The position numbers and the translations under genes were made by a program. Shown here in pieces: positions 12,801-45,347 of a stretch of DNA of 64,000 nucleotides (the stretch's first letter is position 1; every line of letters starts with the position of its first letter). The DNA is taken from positions 81,892,504 through 81,956,503 of the forward strand of contig NC_134414.1 in the NCBI RefSeq assembly GCF_030867145.1, read 5' to 3'. This stretch comes from Opisthocomus hoazin (lineage: Eukaryota > Chordata > Aves > Opisthocomiformes > Opisthocomidae). A model generated the notes under the pieces. It searched no databases. It was not told the origin of the DNA and was given only the letters and a program-made list of their open reading frames with translations.

Positions 12801-14472
12801 AGGCATAAAGCCTAAGCTGCTAGGCTTTCGTCTGTGATCTTGCGCTGCATTTATCTGTGGGCAGTGTGACAGCAGTGTCAGACTTGGCATTGATGGAGGT
12901 GACAGGGTGTCAGAGTTGTGTCTTGTAAGGTACACAACACAGCCATTTCCCTGATGAGGCCTTTTTTACAATTGTGAAGCATTATGGTGAAATACTTTAA
13001 CACTGAGAAACAAAACTGCAGGTAAAGCTGTAGCTCCTGTGCAGCCAGGAGTGTTTGGGCTCTAGCTAAAATTCTTAATTTCTAAAAACACGATGATTCC
13101 TGTTGTCTGGTTAATGGCATCCAGAGCTGTCGATGAGGCTTGCCAACGGTGAAGAAGGAATCTTCATGCATTAAAGCAGTTATGTGTATACAAAGCCTGA
13201 AAATTAAATACCAAGTATTGTTGCATATTTGCATATATAGGGTGCAAGCGTGCTCTTTAGAGTATTTATTCAGGTTTAAAATCATGTACAGAGTGGGACC
13301 CAGGTGGGGATACATGTGGAAGGATGCAGTTGCCTAAGCATGTCGTGTCATGTTGGCTGTTTGAAATACCTTACCTGGTCTGCAGGTGCAGGTCTGGCAC
13401 AGCTCCTGTGCCTTATCTGCCCCAAATTGGCAGATGTAATGGGTATTGCAGGGCATTTAGGCAGTTGAAGTCACTGATTCCTGTCCATTACCTTCTATTC
13501 TGAAATATCGTTATACTGAATTTGCCAGGGCTTTACTGGAAGGTTGTTCTGGTTGATTTCAATTTTGTTAGTAACATGAGATGAGTTGTTTGCCTTGGAG
13601 CCTCTTGGAGTAGTGCTGAAAGCAGGTTTTCGGTAGCTGCCTTGATTAGTCCTGGGATTGGGATGCTCTGGTTTTACGGGCATTGGTCAATCATGGGCAG
13701 AGTTTTTCAATTCTGTGGTTGAAATTATCACTAATAATGTGTCTTACATTTGTGCGCCTATGGTGACTCGATCTTGAACCAGGATTCAGAATTTTTGCCT
13801 ATCATTCAGGATGAACTGGTTCTTGGTATAATGAGTAGTGTCAATCTTCTGAATTAATTTATATGGGTAATGTGTCTCACGTCTGCTGAATAATACTGAT
13901 CTCCCTAGAGATCAAGTAAAACAAATGACCAAAAAATCCTAGGAGCTTATGTTCACATGAAAGCCTACTGAAGAGAAAATTTGCACAGATACATGGTTAC
14001 ACTTTATTGTAGGAGATACTCTAAACAGGCTGTGTTTGTAATATTCTTGTTGTGTTGTTGCTGAGTATGCCAAGGTCTGAGTTAAGACAAGTAAAATAGA
14101 TGTTTGGTATGTTCAAAGATACTAGTAGTAAAAGCGTGGGAAAATGAGATCACATTATCAAAGCAAGAATGAATGTTTGAATACTGTTCATTTTATTGTT
14201 TTAACTGGGACTGTACAAAGCAGAAGTTTGACATTTAAGGTTTAACTTCACAGCTCTGAAATGAGAACAACCAAATGACTGTTTTCCCACTCTTCTGCTT
14301 CCTCCCACAGAATGAGGTCGCACATTCCATTTCAGAGCTGTCCATTCACTTCAGAGCAGAAGAACCCAGTCCAGAAGAAGAACGGAGAAAATGGGAGGAA
14401 GGGCGCATGGACTATCTGGGGAAAGATTGTTTTGAACATATCAAAAAGAAATTGGATGCATTTTTACGTTAA
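3690..14472 (+). CDS. GYG2: GYG2, glycogenin-2 (8 coding exons; start exon not in view)
   Basis: Glycogenin is a GT8-family, Mn-dependent glucosyltransferase that glucosylates its own tyrosine from UDP-glucose and so primes glycogen synthesis in the cytosol. Exons at 3690-3831, 5538-5712, 7970-8132, 8699-8825, 9743-9965, 11131-11271, 12300-12416 and 14311-14472 all have AG/GT borders and join in one frame. They give 1250 nt, or about 418 residues if the missing first exon supplies ATGnnG-type bases as in GYG1. Visible are the N-terminal [11 protein letters not shown] strand, DAD metal motif (about residues 104-106), catalytic-type Lys in KLHCW (about 88), the acceptor tyrosine in AVYTY (about 197), and the C-terminal [18 protein letters not shown] glycogen-synthase-binding tail. 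The linker (about 280-365) is shorter than in human GYG2 (501 aa) but longer than in GYG1, which favours GYG2. The convergent arylsulfatase neighbour matches human synteny. The start codon was not found in 1-3689. Confidence 0.95.
3832..5537 (+). other. GYG2: GYG2 intron 2
   Basis: No repeat or coding signal recognised. Short open frames here lack family similarity that I can see. Confidence 0.7.
5538..5712 (+). CDS. GYG2: GYG2 coding exon 3 (DxD motif)
   Basis: Acceptor CTGGTAG ends at 5537 and donor GTGAGT starts at 5713. The exon encodes [14 protein letters not shown], then the [15 protein letters not shown] segment, and ends with CVFMDADTL, which contains the Asp-Ala-Asp metal/UDP-glucose motif. 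Phase 2 in, phase 0 out. Confidence 0.95.
5836..6815 (-). repeat. CR1 LINE fragment with reverse-transcriptase C-terminal part, antisense in GYG2 intron 3
   Basis: About 980 bp, minus orientation. The 3' end (low coordinates) carries the CR1 tail and the AGGTTGGAAGGGACCTCTGT block. Reading on the minus strand gives an open stretch of up to 295 codons with the [12 protein letters not shown] reverse-transcriptase motif, then [20 protein letters not shown] and [15 protein letters not shown], all standard for CR1 ORF2. The frame runs off into non-CR1-like residues at its end, and the 5' portion is missing, so it is a truncated, inactive copy. Its long open frame suggests a fairly young insertion compared with the other CR1 pieces here. 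Confidence 0.9.
7345..7370 (+). repeat. poly(A) run, 26 bp
   Basis: Uninterrupted run of 26 A in GYG2 intron 3. No retrocopy recognised immediately upstream, so treated as a homopolymer tract. Confidence 0.85.
7970..8132 (+). CDS. GYG2: GYG2 coding exon 4
   Basis: Acceptor TCTCTAAG ends at 7969 and donor GTAAGG starts at 8133. It encodes [20 protein letters not shown], then [13 protein letters not shown] and the helix ending EHGSFD. The [16 protein letters not shown] block is a glycogenin hallmark. Confidence 0.95.
8699..8825 (+). CDS. GYG2: GYG2 coding exon 5 (glucosyl-acceptor tyrosine)
   Basis: Acceptor TTCTTTAG ends at 8698 and donor GTAAGT starts at 8826. It encodes [20 protein letters not shown], then [11 protein letters not shown] and [10 protein letters not shown]. 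The first Tyr of VYTY aligns with Tyr195 of human GYG1, the residue that receives the first glucose. Confidence 0.95.
8826..9742 (+). other. GYG2: GYG2 intron 5
   Basis: About 0.9 kb between well-supported exons. Nothing further recognised. Confidence 0.7.
9743..9965 (+). CDS. GYG2: GYG2 coding exon 6
   Basis: Acceptor CTCTCTACAG ends at 9742 and donor GTAATT starts at 9966. It encodes [20 protein letters not shown], then a segment ending [19 protein letters not shown] and a short acidic run. VVHFLGxxKPWNY closes the glycosyltransferase domain. Confidence 0.95.
9966..11130 (+). other. GYG2: GYG2 intron 6
   Basis: AT-rich. The in-frame read-through of exon 6 continues about 100 nt to a stop, so intron retention would truncate the protein just before the linker. 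No other feature recognised. Confidence 0.65.
11131..11271 (+). CDS. GYG2: GYG2 coding exon 7 (linker)
   Basis: Acceptor TTTTTGCTAG ends at 11130 and donor GTAAGT starts at 11272. The 47 in-frame codons include [20 protein letters not shown]. The exon is symmetric (phase 0/0), encodes part of the poorly conserved linker, and could be skipped without shifting frame. Confidence 0.8.
11272..12299 (+). other. GYG2: GYG2 intron 7
   Basis: AT-rich; no repeat family recognised. Confidence 0.6.
12300..12416 (+). CDS. GYG2: GYG2 coding exon 8 (linker)
   Basis: Acceptor GTATTTTAG ends at 12299; donor GTACAT, weaker than its neighbours, starts at 12417. The 39 in-frame codons ([20 protein letters not shown] and onward) are acidic and symmetric (phase 0/0). 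I infer a linker exon from frame continuity and splice signals. The family does not conserve this part, so it may be alternatively spliced. Confidence 0.7.
12417..14310 (+). other. GYG2: GYG2 intron 8
   Basis: Contains T-rich low-complexity tracts near 12701-12750. No coding or repeat family recognised. Confidence 0.6.
14311..14472 (+). CDS. GYG2: GYG2 last coding exon (glycogen-synthase-binding tail, stop TAA)
   Basis: Acceptor CCTCCCACAG ends at 14310. It encodes the C-terminus with [20 protein letters not shown] and a closing helix ending LDAFLR, with stop TAA at 14470-14472. This short tail is the conserved glycogen-synthase-binding motif of glycogenins. The 3' UTR follows without a clear end. 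Confidence 0.95.
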   Translation, partial: NEVAHSISELSIHFRAEEPSPEEERRKWEEGRMDYLGKDCFEHIKKKLDAFLR

Positions 14473-15433
14473 GATGGAGTGTACTGTAATTGTCACCACG
14501 ATCTATGTTTCTTCTATAAATGCAATCCCTGAATACTTGGCTGTCTTCATAGTTTATTTGACACCAAAGTTAGAGGTAGAGGTGGATCCTCATATATTTT
14601 AAGGGAAGATTAACAGATACAGACCCTAGTTTTTCTAACTGTTAAGTGTGCCTCATCTTCGTTGTTGTGTATGTTTCATCTTCATTGTTCTCCCATAGTG
14701 CCTTCTGAAGTATAGTGAATGGTACCCTCAGAGTATGAATGCTCGTATTTATCACTCTAACCTGCTCTTCCCCATAGCATTCTGCAGAAACAGAAGTGAG
14801 CATTAAACATGTTGGGAGTTGAGTTTATTTCACAAATTGAGATTATTTCAAAAAATACTTGTAGAAGACGCTATAAAACTGTGTAAATTAAAACCTTGTT
14901 CTTGAAACAGAGTTAACACTTTCAAGGGCAGCCATAGTTTACATTTCAATAGGAGAAAAAAGTGAGGAGATAAATCCTGGCCTCACAGGAGTCTGCAGCA
15001 AAACTTTTTAAGTAGATTTAGGATTAGAGGAAATTCAGACTTTGTCTGAGATGACTAGTGGATGTTCTCCCTATTTATAGGAAACTGCTCAGCTTCATCA
15101 CCAGCTTGATGAAGAGCGGTGTAAAACTCTTAAGATAGACTGATAATGTATGTTAACCTTTTATACTGCTGCTATAGGATACTGTTGTTTTTTAAATATT
15201 GTTAGCTTTACTTGCATATTCAGAGTTGTGTAGTCAGAGAAAGAAATGCTGACACTATGGTTTAAACCTTCTGGTGCTTGATATCAGTTTGTTTACAGTA
15301 TTTCAAACTGCAGCTGACAAAGGTGGTGTTCTCCGTTAGCATGGTTGCCCCATATTGCAGGCCGTTTGAGTGCAGCTGAAAACACAATTGGCACTTGTTT
15401 TAGTGAACAGGCCCTCTGAAGATCTTTTAAATT

Positions 15434-15439
15434 AATAAA
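15434..15439 (+). terminator. candidate GYG2 polyadenylation signal AATAAA
   Basis: First AATAAA that I see downstream of the GYG2 stop, about 960 nt away. Further AATAAA hexamers occur at 16654-16659 and 17231-17236, so the used site cannot be chosen from sequence alone. Confidence 0.3.
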
Positions 15440-18400
15440 CCTGTGAGTGTAGTTCCAGAAAAATCTACTGATGAGAATCCATTATATTAAGGATACTTAT
15501 GGGGGATTGCTTTGTGAATTTGGATATTTAAATTTGACTAACCTCAGCAAGTTTGTCTTAACAAGGAAAAAGAAACCCTTTGAAAGAAGCAGCTTGTCAG
15601 GCATGCTAATATAATATCAGATTTGACGCAGTTATTCATAACATCATTATAAGCATAAGAATCCTGCAGTGCTGATGCAGGACTTGAAACACATTTCAGT
15701 CTTAATATGTCACCAATTTTGGTACAGATATACCTAATGAAATAACTTTGGAATTAAAAACCAATGTTTAAAAAGCAATGAAGTAACATTATGCATCAAA
15801 GGGATTGCCATAGAAGCTAGCGGAGAAAAAGGCAGGGTAGGAGGGAAAGAATTTTTGTTTCTTTTTCAAAAAGTCCCTTAAAGGAAGAAAAATTATCTTT
15901 GAGTATATTAGAATTACTTTTTAATATTCACAATAGTGGATTTTCTTTTACTTTTTTGGGCTATTTCTCATTTTATCTGGTTCCTTATTTCTCATTTATT
16001 CTAAGCACTCCTAAAGTGGGAATTTCTTTGGTGGGTCTGCTGAATTCAAGCTTTTAGTTCAAGTTAGATGTTTAGAGTCTCTGAAGTCAGAGAGAGAGAT
16101 GTCCAGGAGATGAATCTTTCCATTTTTCCATTGACCATAAAGGGAGCCTCAATGGCCTGCGTCTCCTGGGTCAGTACCTTCGCGTGTTGGCGCAGGTAGG
16201 TGAGTTCTGTGTCATCTCGTGTGTGGCTCAGAGCAGCACTATGTGGAGATTACAGCAGCTGCAGTGTACTCTTACCCACGTGGCATTTGATCTGCTGATT
16301 ATCCCTGTTTCTTACTGAACTTGTGCACTTCTGGGAAAGTTGTCTGCTTGATAAGCATTACTGCTAATATAATTCAGACACTTTTTGAAGACTGTATAGA
16401 ACTGTAGTCAACAATGTGAACTCATGCTTCATGCACCTGTACTTTTTACAGTAACTACTAGATAGGCACATTAATTAGGTTATGGGAGAAAAATTACTGA
16501 CACGAAATAAGTAAGTGAAAGGTTTTAAAATAGGTGTATGAATGTAGTAAAAGGAGCTGTCATGGAATACATTTGAAAGTGCTAATATGTACAGTGGTAC
16601 TGTGCAGATTATACAATGTTTTGCAAAGAAATGTAGTACATTAATGTCATGGAAATAAAATAGAAATGGAACGGACATATGAAGTCGTGTGCTTATCGGA
16701 TGATGGCGGGGTTACAATTTTCTGTTGTTCCAGGGAGTATTCTTTGTGACTGGTTACTTAAATGTGTTTTTTTCATGTTACTGAATTGCTTTTGAGACAT
16801 TAGCACTACCAGCTGAGCAGAATTAAAAGGTGTGAGTTACAATTATTTCTACGAATTGCCTAGCTATGAGCTTTAGGATGTCTTGAATTAGCACAACAGT
16901 AGTTGGTTTATTGTATTTCATGGAAAAGTACGGCTGTGTTTAAAGAACCCTGCCTGAGATTTTGTGTACTTTCTTCCCACAAAAAATGTTGAGCTAGTTA
17001 AAATAATGCAGTGCCGTAGCAGATTCTAGCACAGTACTGCTGTCACCAGGGTGCAAGAAGGGAGAATCTTGTGAGTGAATTTGCAAGTGCTGTGCTTTGG
17101 GCGGCATTCCTTTCTCTGACAGATGTCATTCTGAACTCTTGGGGCTACGAGCAGGTCTGGGGGGTGTTAGGGGCAGCATGTTGCCATGAACCACAGGGCT
17201 GAGGTTTGCCAAGGTGAAACGTGATATGCAAATAAAACTTAGCAAGCTTCACCTCAAATTTCTTCTACTTTCAAGTGTGGTATAGCTCCAGGTAGTTTTA
17301 GGGTAAAGGGAGTTAAGAAATGTATGCTAAGAAACGTACGCTTTTTGGTGGTGGCACCGTTCTCCCTAAACAAGACATATTTTCACTTTGGCGGTTTGAC
17401 AGGCGCTGTAGAATAGTAACCTTAATGAAATGTAAAGCCAAAAGATTGCATGGTAAAATGAGAACGACTGGAGATCTATTACTGTCTGGTCTGTGCGTGT
17501 TTGTGACTGGGTGCTGTCAGTATTGTGAAAGCCCCAGTGACCTGGGAAGCAGCTGTAAGGATTTTGAAAGGCCAGACTCTGACCTATCGCTGTGTGGCAG
17601 ACTCTGTATTTGCAAAGGACAGCTTGTGTTTAAAACAAAACATGCTGATTCTTCAGCTGTTGTGCTCAGTTATTCACAGATAGAGGGTAATTTCATTTGC
17701 CATACAACAATTTTATTGGGTGCTCCTCATGTATAAACAGGAGGTAGTGTGGGTGTGCCACAAGGAAAAGTCTTGAAAGTTTTAGACGTGTGGGTTGATG
17801 CAAGTTCCTAGCCTACAGGAAAAGGCAATTGTTTTTCTTGAAATATTACTTTACTTACTGCCTGGTGTCTGGAAAAGACCTTTCCAGTTGGGTTGTTCTT
17901 GGGAAAGAAGTTTTCTTTGTCCCTCTAGTTCAGTCAGCTCACATCAGTTGTTTTGTAAGGCTAGTATTTGAAAAAATGCTTAGTTATTTTTTTACCTTGA
18001 TTTTTCTGCCCATGAATGGGAGGCTGCGTTAGTAGCATGTGGGTCTATACATTTGCATGTCTGCTTGTCGAACAGAACCAAGTCTGCAGCGTGCCTATTT
18101 GTTCCTGAATGGGTCTGATTCTGTTTTGCTAATCTAAACTGTTTTGATTCATATGACTTTGGAAATAACACGAGATGAGCCTGTTTTCTTAATTCACATT
18201 GCTAATGTTTTTACCTTTGTATAAAGGTATTTAGGTCAATCTATGGAAAAAAATGTTTTATATATTTCATTGCTTTTTTCCATTATTTTTCTCTTCACCA
18301 TTTTTGGATTTTATTTCTGTGGTTTTATTTTTTTTTAATTCAGCCCTTTAAATGCATAGCATTCCATTCTTAAATAGCCTGCAGAAATGCATGACAGTTA

Positions 18401-20900
18401 ATACTAGTCATTGAAATAGTCTGCATTTTCAGTTATTGGTTGCAAAATGCTTCAGCTGAAATTCTGTTCGTCCGGAGTTGGCTGGCTCATAAAGAATAGT
18501 TGCTTTGGTGCTGACAGTTAAAAAGGGCAACACTCAAGCAACATGTTGCATCCTGGTATAAACTTTCAACTTGCTGTAATAACAGCACACTATAATTGTA
18601 GTAAAGGTCGGTAAATGAGTGATATATAATTTACTTCAAAAAAGTATAAGAACTATTTGTTAGAAGACTGGCAATGATATACTGTGAATACAAGAAGAAA
18701 ACCACAATTGCGAGCATTTTTCCTGAATTTTACTTTGACTGTTGTCAGAACCCTTTCGATTTCAAGAAACAGGAGGGGAAAAAAAGTAAAATTCCAAGAG
18801 AGCCAGGCTCCAACGTGTGATTATTTTAATACTTTTCCCACTTAAGGATACTTGATGTTAACTTTCTTGGAATAGTCATTGTTCCCTTTTATGGTACTGT
18901 ACAGGGTTCAGAACCATGACAAATACAGTTTTCCTTTAGACTCATAATGTCGGACACAGGTGATGTGTTTTATTTTAGAGAGCTATGATTTTCAAAGCCT
19001 TCTCATAGTATTAAATACTTGTAGAAATACTGATTGCAGGTGATGGGTTGGTACCTGTTTTATGTTTTGTTTAGTTTAAAGACTTCTGGGTTTTTTTAGG
19101 CTGCCTAAAATTCTCTGTGTTTCCAAACCTTTTACTTGCATCTTTTAGACAAATGGCAGAACAGAAGCCAGGGTCATTTGGAACCCATAATACTCCCATT
19201 TATCTCAGAAATGTGCGGTTGGGGGGTTTTTTTAGTATTTTTTTTCTTGTTTTCAAAAAGTTCTCAGTAATACAGTAGGATGGTAATTCAAAGAGAAACT
19301 AGGTTTTTAATAAATTTGATTTTTACAGAGTTATTTAGATGTAACATTACAATTGAAGTGTTCTACAAAAATCTTCCAGTATTTTATTCACACTATAAAT
19401 ATGTATGTGTATGTATTTTAACCTATAGTCTGGTGGTGAGCAAAATTTTTTTGATATTTACTCCTTTTTGGTCACTTATGTAAATGCTTCTCAAATACAC
19501 TCTGAGTCCCCAGGAATTTCAAGCTAGATAAATTTTGAACTCACATTGCTTTTCTCAGTTTACCTGTTACACAATTATTTTGCGTCCTCAAATGATGGGA
19601 TCTTGTGATCCATGTGCTGACATTCCCTTGGGTCCCAGCAGAGTGTAAAGGCATGTGTCTGGTATTTAAACACAGTGAAGTGATGTCTCTTAGAAGATTC
19701 TTGTCTCACTCCTGTGAGACCCGACAGTTACTTTGTCGAGTCGGTCTAATGCAGCAATTCCAAATGTCATTTAATAATGATCACACTATTTAGATGGAAG
19801 TCAGCTTCATACAACACAAATGTCAAACACACAGTTCAGCCACAGCTCTTTCAGTAAAACCAAACTTCATTTGTTAGAGGAATGCTTCCCTCTGTGATGT
19901 CTCTATTGAACCACGTGTGGGCATGTTCTCCTGTGGTTAACACTGGCTTAGAGGTTTGCCAGTTGTATCAGGTTTTCCCAATAGATTTTTTTATGTGGTG
20001 CTTGCTCCCTTCTACGGAGGGAGAGACCATGACAAAAGAAGGGAGAAAGCATATAATTTAGCTTTTATCCTTATATATTTTGTGAAAGATCATTATAGAT
20101 TATTTTTTCAAGCAAACCTAGGTCACTGACTTAAGAGTTTCTTTCTTTCAGTGTTATTCAAATGCAAACAGTTTTTGTAACATCTTTTTACCTATTAATG
20201 CGTTTTGTGTGGAAGTGTGCACCAGGACAACTCGAGTGTGACATTGGGTTCACCTGCTTTATGGGGAATGTACATTTCCCAGGAGATCAGAACAATAGCT
20301 TGTGCAGAGCTTGCGTGCTCTGGGTAGAGTGTAATCAGACGAAGTGATCACCAACCGCTCCACGGCTAGGATCTGCAGGAAACAGGTAAAATAATTTACC
20401 TGCTTTCCCTACTTACCTCCTCGAAATTTGCATCTTTTAAGATACATGTAGCTTTAGACAGTGAAAGGAATTTAGGACTGAAAATTGTCTTCCCTCCTGC
20501 CCCCCGTGTTTTTTGAAGTGACCTTATGCACCCTTTTCAGTGATTTGCCATTACTTTGTCCTCCTTGTCCCCTGCGGATTGCCTCTGCACACTGTCTGCT
20601 CCCTTCCTCCCTCTGTGCGAGGAGAGCCTGTTTCCCTGTGCCGGGCTGAGGTCTCCAGCAGTTACTCAACAAAAGCAAGCTGTTCTGTGTTGCCAGGCCT
20701 GTTTCCCCCACCTTCTGCCCGAAAGCCCCTCTGCCTTCCTGCAGCTGCCAGCCAAGATGACGTTATCTGTGTTTGGATGTCAGGAAGGCAGCGCACATAC
20801 TCACGTGAGTCCTGACTCTATGGCAGTTTAGCAAATTTCCCTTTCAAAGGAGTGAGGTCTTGTACAAATGTTTAATGCTAAATTTATACAGGGTGAGTTT

Positions 20901-20914
20901 CCCCCCCCCCCCCC
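20901..20914 (+). repeat. poly(C) run
   Basis: Fourteen C in a row, followed by TCCCC. G-rich on the minus strand. Confidence 0.85.
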
Positions 20915-23189
20915 TCCCCGTGCGGTGAAGGGCAGGCTTGCATGGTGGATGTGGTGTAAATCACTCCGAACACACGCTGCTCGTGTTGCTAGCGCTTAGC
21001 CTGGCTTTAAATGTGGGTCAAAAGCATTCACGCTGTGCTTGGAGATGGAGTTCAGGGGTTTTCCGATGTACTGGGCTGCTCAGTCTGTCAACAGGAGCGT
21101 GGACCTGTGCTTCCCGCTGCGTGGGTGCGTGAACACCTTCCCATCCCCGGGTCAACAGGTCCTCTGGTCATGGCCTCGTCCGTGCCTGGGCAGGTTCTTG
21201 TCTATAAACAGGGTGGGTGGGTGGGGAGGGCAGCGAGGTGAACCGAGAAAAAGCTTATCCTCATGCTTAACTGACAGAGTAGATGTTGCTGAACGGACCC
21301 GCTTCACTCTAGAGAACAGCTTTTGGCTTTGTTCCCCACTGAGCAATAAGATTTCTCCTCCATCTCTGAAGCGGCTTTAAAGTGCACGGTCTCTTACGCT
21401 CTTTTCTTTCTGCATGAACCCAGCGAAATGCAGCTGATCTGATTTCAGTCCCTGTCAGCCACAGAAAAATGTCAAATCTTCTGACAAGTTCTTAGCGATG
21501 CTGATGTGGGTTTAAAATGCTATCAGGCAGTAAGAACAAATGTATTTTTAGATACTTCTGTCGAGTCTGACATTGATGTGTCCTATCAGTTCATTGTCAC
21601 ATTAGCCCTTTGATTTGTGTGGAATAATTTCCACATAGCTTGCTTGGTAACCTTTCAGAGAAAAGGTAAAACAGAAAATAACCCGAAGAAATGCCCGGTC
21701 AGCTTTTTGGAGACTTGGCATTTGGTGCTGCATCATGGTCACAGCCTGGGCTGTTTAGAGCAAAGTAGCAGTGACTTATCGCACTGGTGACATACTAAGT
21801 CAGGAGCTTGCCTGAAACCCCTGCAAAAGGTGCATAGTCCAGGCGTACACACTCTTTTGTCCTGAAGCTGGTGAAAGGGCTGGGATCTGTTGCTGAGGCT
21901 CAAGAGCTGAGAGAGCAGCGCGCTGCTCTGGGGTTATCAGCTGCCGTGGGCCTTCTTATCTCCTCACATTTCTGAAAGGCAAAAAATGACACGCAGACAA
22001 CTTTGGCACCGAACAGAGCTGTGCCGGCGTGGTTCTGCAAGGCGGCTAGCTTTGAGGAAACAGGTCACCTGAGGTACCTGCTGTGCTGCTCTTACCGTCC
22101 CTTGCTACGTTTAAAATCTTGGTGACCTTTGCCTGTGTGGTAGGAGTGAATATACAGTGTCCAGGAAGGCTTAGAAGTTCGAATCTGAGTCTCTGGCACG
22201 CAGTCGACTTTTTTTGAAGTGGAAAATGCAGGAATCTCCGATTAAAAATGGATTTGACACAGAAACCCTGCAAGAGCATGGTTAGGATTATATATTGAGA
22301 GATGAATTTATTTAACCTGGAGGCAGCAAGAGAGGATTAGATATTTTAATTCCCTCGCTTTCCCTAATGACTGTACAGAGTGCTGACACTTGTTTGGCTT
22401 GGAGAAGATGACCTGTACACTGAAGTGATTAGTGTGTGCAGTGAATTTTTTAACACCTCTTACTGAGAACAAAGTGCTGTCTTACAAAACAGAGCACATT
22501 TTTCATGGGGCATAACAGCACTCACGAAATCAGGAGCATTATCACTGAAGTGGGACATGCAGCTTATGAATTGGTCTCACAGATTGTGAAATGTGGGACC
22601 TATCTTGTCAAGGCAGCTGGCGGATGATTTTCAATGCTTTCGCATGTGAGATGACTTAACAACCTGGAAAATATATGCCAGCAGGAATTGCTGTGGTTTA
22701 TCATTTCAGAATAGCTAGATACCCTGCTGCTGAACTTGAGATGATAACTTTAGCTACCTAATTTTACAAATATACTCATCAGTTCAGTTTTTCCTGGGAA
22801 TTCGGACATGATAGATAAATAAATGTATAGATGAGGCAAAAAATTGCTGTAAATTAGTAGATGTTTATGTCTCAGAGGCCAATGTGTTTAGGTATGTTTA
22901 CAAATTAAATGTGCAATTGTGCTTTTCATTAAAAAGATAAGGCCTGAATAGAGATCCCCTCTTGGGCTCAGTCCTGTTGCCTTAACAAGTGTATTACCTG
23001 TACAAACAGCTGCAATTAGTTTCTTCTTTTATCATTCAGAATCTACTTGAATTGAAAATCAGTAAGGAAAGAAATTTTGTTTCATTTATTTGAGTATTTG
23101 ATCAGAATTATGCACTTGAGGGATAGATTATACAAGTGACCAATAGGTGGAATATATTTGGAGCATATTTAATTATTTTTAACTATAGA

Positions 23190-23195
23190 TTTATT
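23190..23195 (-). terminator. candidate polyadenylation signal of the ARSH-like gene
   Basis: AATAAA on the minus strand about 160 nt past the stop codon at 23354-23356. A second one lies at 23085-23090. Position is right for a short 3' UTR, but cleavage cannot be shown. Confidence 0.45.
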
Positions 23196-23353
23196 GAGTT
23201 TCTGTGGGTACAAGAAAAGGTTGAATGAAAAGCATCAGCAATGTCCCTTTCAGTTATTCCAGTGTAATTTGACCCATACCTCTGTATGACTGTAGTCATG
23301 TGAATGTGAAAACTATTACCTTTTTTTAAGCTAACTGTACTTGGATTTTGGAA

Positions 23354-44042
<20,689 letters not shown>

Positions 44043-45242
44043 AGTTTGTTACATAAATTCTGGAGGAAAACAAAATCGCAATTAAAAAACACAAACTCAG
44101 CCCAGTAGTTCTGGTGATCTTGCCCGTGAGGTTAGTCATTAACTGCCCTGCATTACGGCAATCGTGTTGCCACCGCCTGCGGCTGGCTGCTACAGAGGTG
44201 GGCTGGGCTGCCAGGGCGTGATTACACAGGCCCTGTGTTCCTGGACGCGTGCCCGCAGAGCCCTGCTGAACCAACACCGTGAGGCAGAGAGGGCACTGCG
44301 GAGGCACGTGTCCAGCTGCCAGCATGCAGCTTTGCAAGGTCTGGCCTGTTCCCAGCTGCCAATAATTTCAGGAGGACTTGTGGGCATTTGGCAAGAAGGC
44401 TCAGTGCCCAGGGCTTTAAACAAGTGCTAAAGCGCCAGTGACCCATCGCGTGCGCAGAACTGTTGGTGTTCGCTGAAGGGAAGGCTTTCACCATTTTACA
44501 AACAGGAGGTAATGACAAGTAAAATTAACATCTCGCTCTTTACTTAACCTCAAATCATCTTTAACGTTCAGGAAAATGATCTAATCCTTACTGCGAGCAA
44601 AACTCCTCAAAGAAAAGTCATCCTGGAAAGTAATATGTGAAGTGTAATTCTTAGGGAAGGGACTGTAACATTCTTAAGTTTGCATGCCATCTAGTTCAGT
44701 CAAGGAAGTGTTTCTACCTGAATGATACTAAAAACTGTCCAGAAACATAACTGTCATTATGATGATTTCCTTAAAGGACTTCAAAGCTTAATGCCATTTA
44801 GAAATTTAACAAGCCAGTGTTTCTGCCTGTCAACTCTATGAACTCAACCTGGACTTTAAAAACCTAGAAATAACCTTTCAGTTTCTAAATATTTATTTTT
44901 GTCTGGCAAGGCAATTTTTAGGAGTGGAAGCAATTTCCTATGCTTGCTGAAATACAGAGCACAACTAGTTGCTTTGGACAAATAATGGCTTGGGAAATGC
45001 ACTCCTTTTCCTGGTGAATGGCCACAGACTGAGGGATCTGCAACAAATGTTGCGCTGGAATCACGCAAACAGGCACGCAGAAATACATGATAAACCAGCT
45101 CCACGGGGACTGGCATATGCTCATCTTCATGCTGCACACTGAAGTAAATTGGAGATGCCATTCATTCTTTCACTATGAAAGAAGATAAAAATCTGGAATA
45201 TCCCATCCATGCAAAATCCCTACTTTTCCACACTTCTGCACA

Positions 45243-45347
45243 CCTGTGCAGCCTGCTGTAGGTGACCCTGCGTCAGCAGGGGGGCTGAACTAGATGACCC
45301 ACAGAGGTCCCTTCCAACCCTGAGCATTCTGTGATTCTGTGATTCTT
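45243..45347 (+). repeat. CR1 LINE 3'-terminal fragment
   Basis: Short sense CR1 tail: GTGACCCTGCGTCAGCAGGG block, TAGATGACCCACAGAGGTCC, and the CATTCTGTGATTCTGTGATT end. Confidence 0.9.

Larger units (their letters stand above)
14473..23189. other. GYG2 3' UTR and convergent intergenic region
   Basis: Begins with the GYG2 3' UTR. The rest lies between two converging genes. Open frames (for example 17320-17736 plus, and several near 20540-21380) show no recognisable domain, no conserved splice setting and no codon bias that I can see. A 14-bp C run is at 20901-20914. No tRNA, LINE or LTR recognised. Confidence 0.5.

Noticed and set aside
17320-17736. 138-codon plus-strand open frame downstream of GYG2
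   Set aside because: No recognisable domain, no splice or promoter context and ordinary intergenic composition; one frame of this length is expected by chance in 9 kb.
20540-21380. Cluster of overlapping open frames on both strands
   Set aside because: The frames overlap in several phases, which reflects slightly GC-richer DNA with fewer stops. None shows family features.
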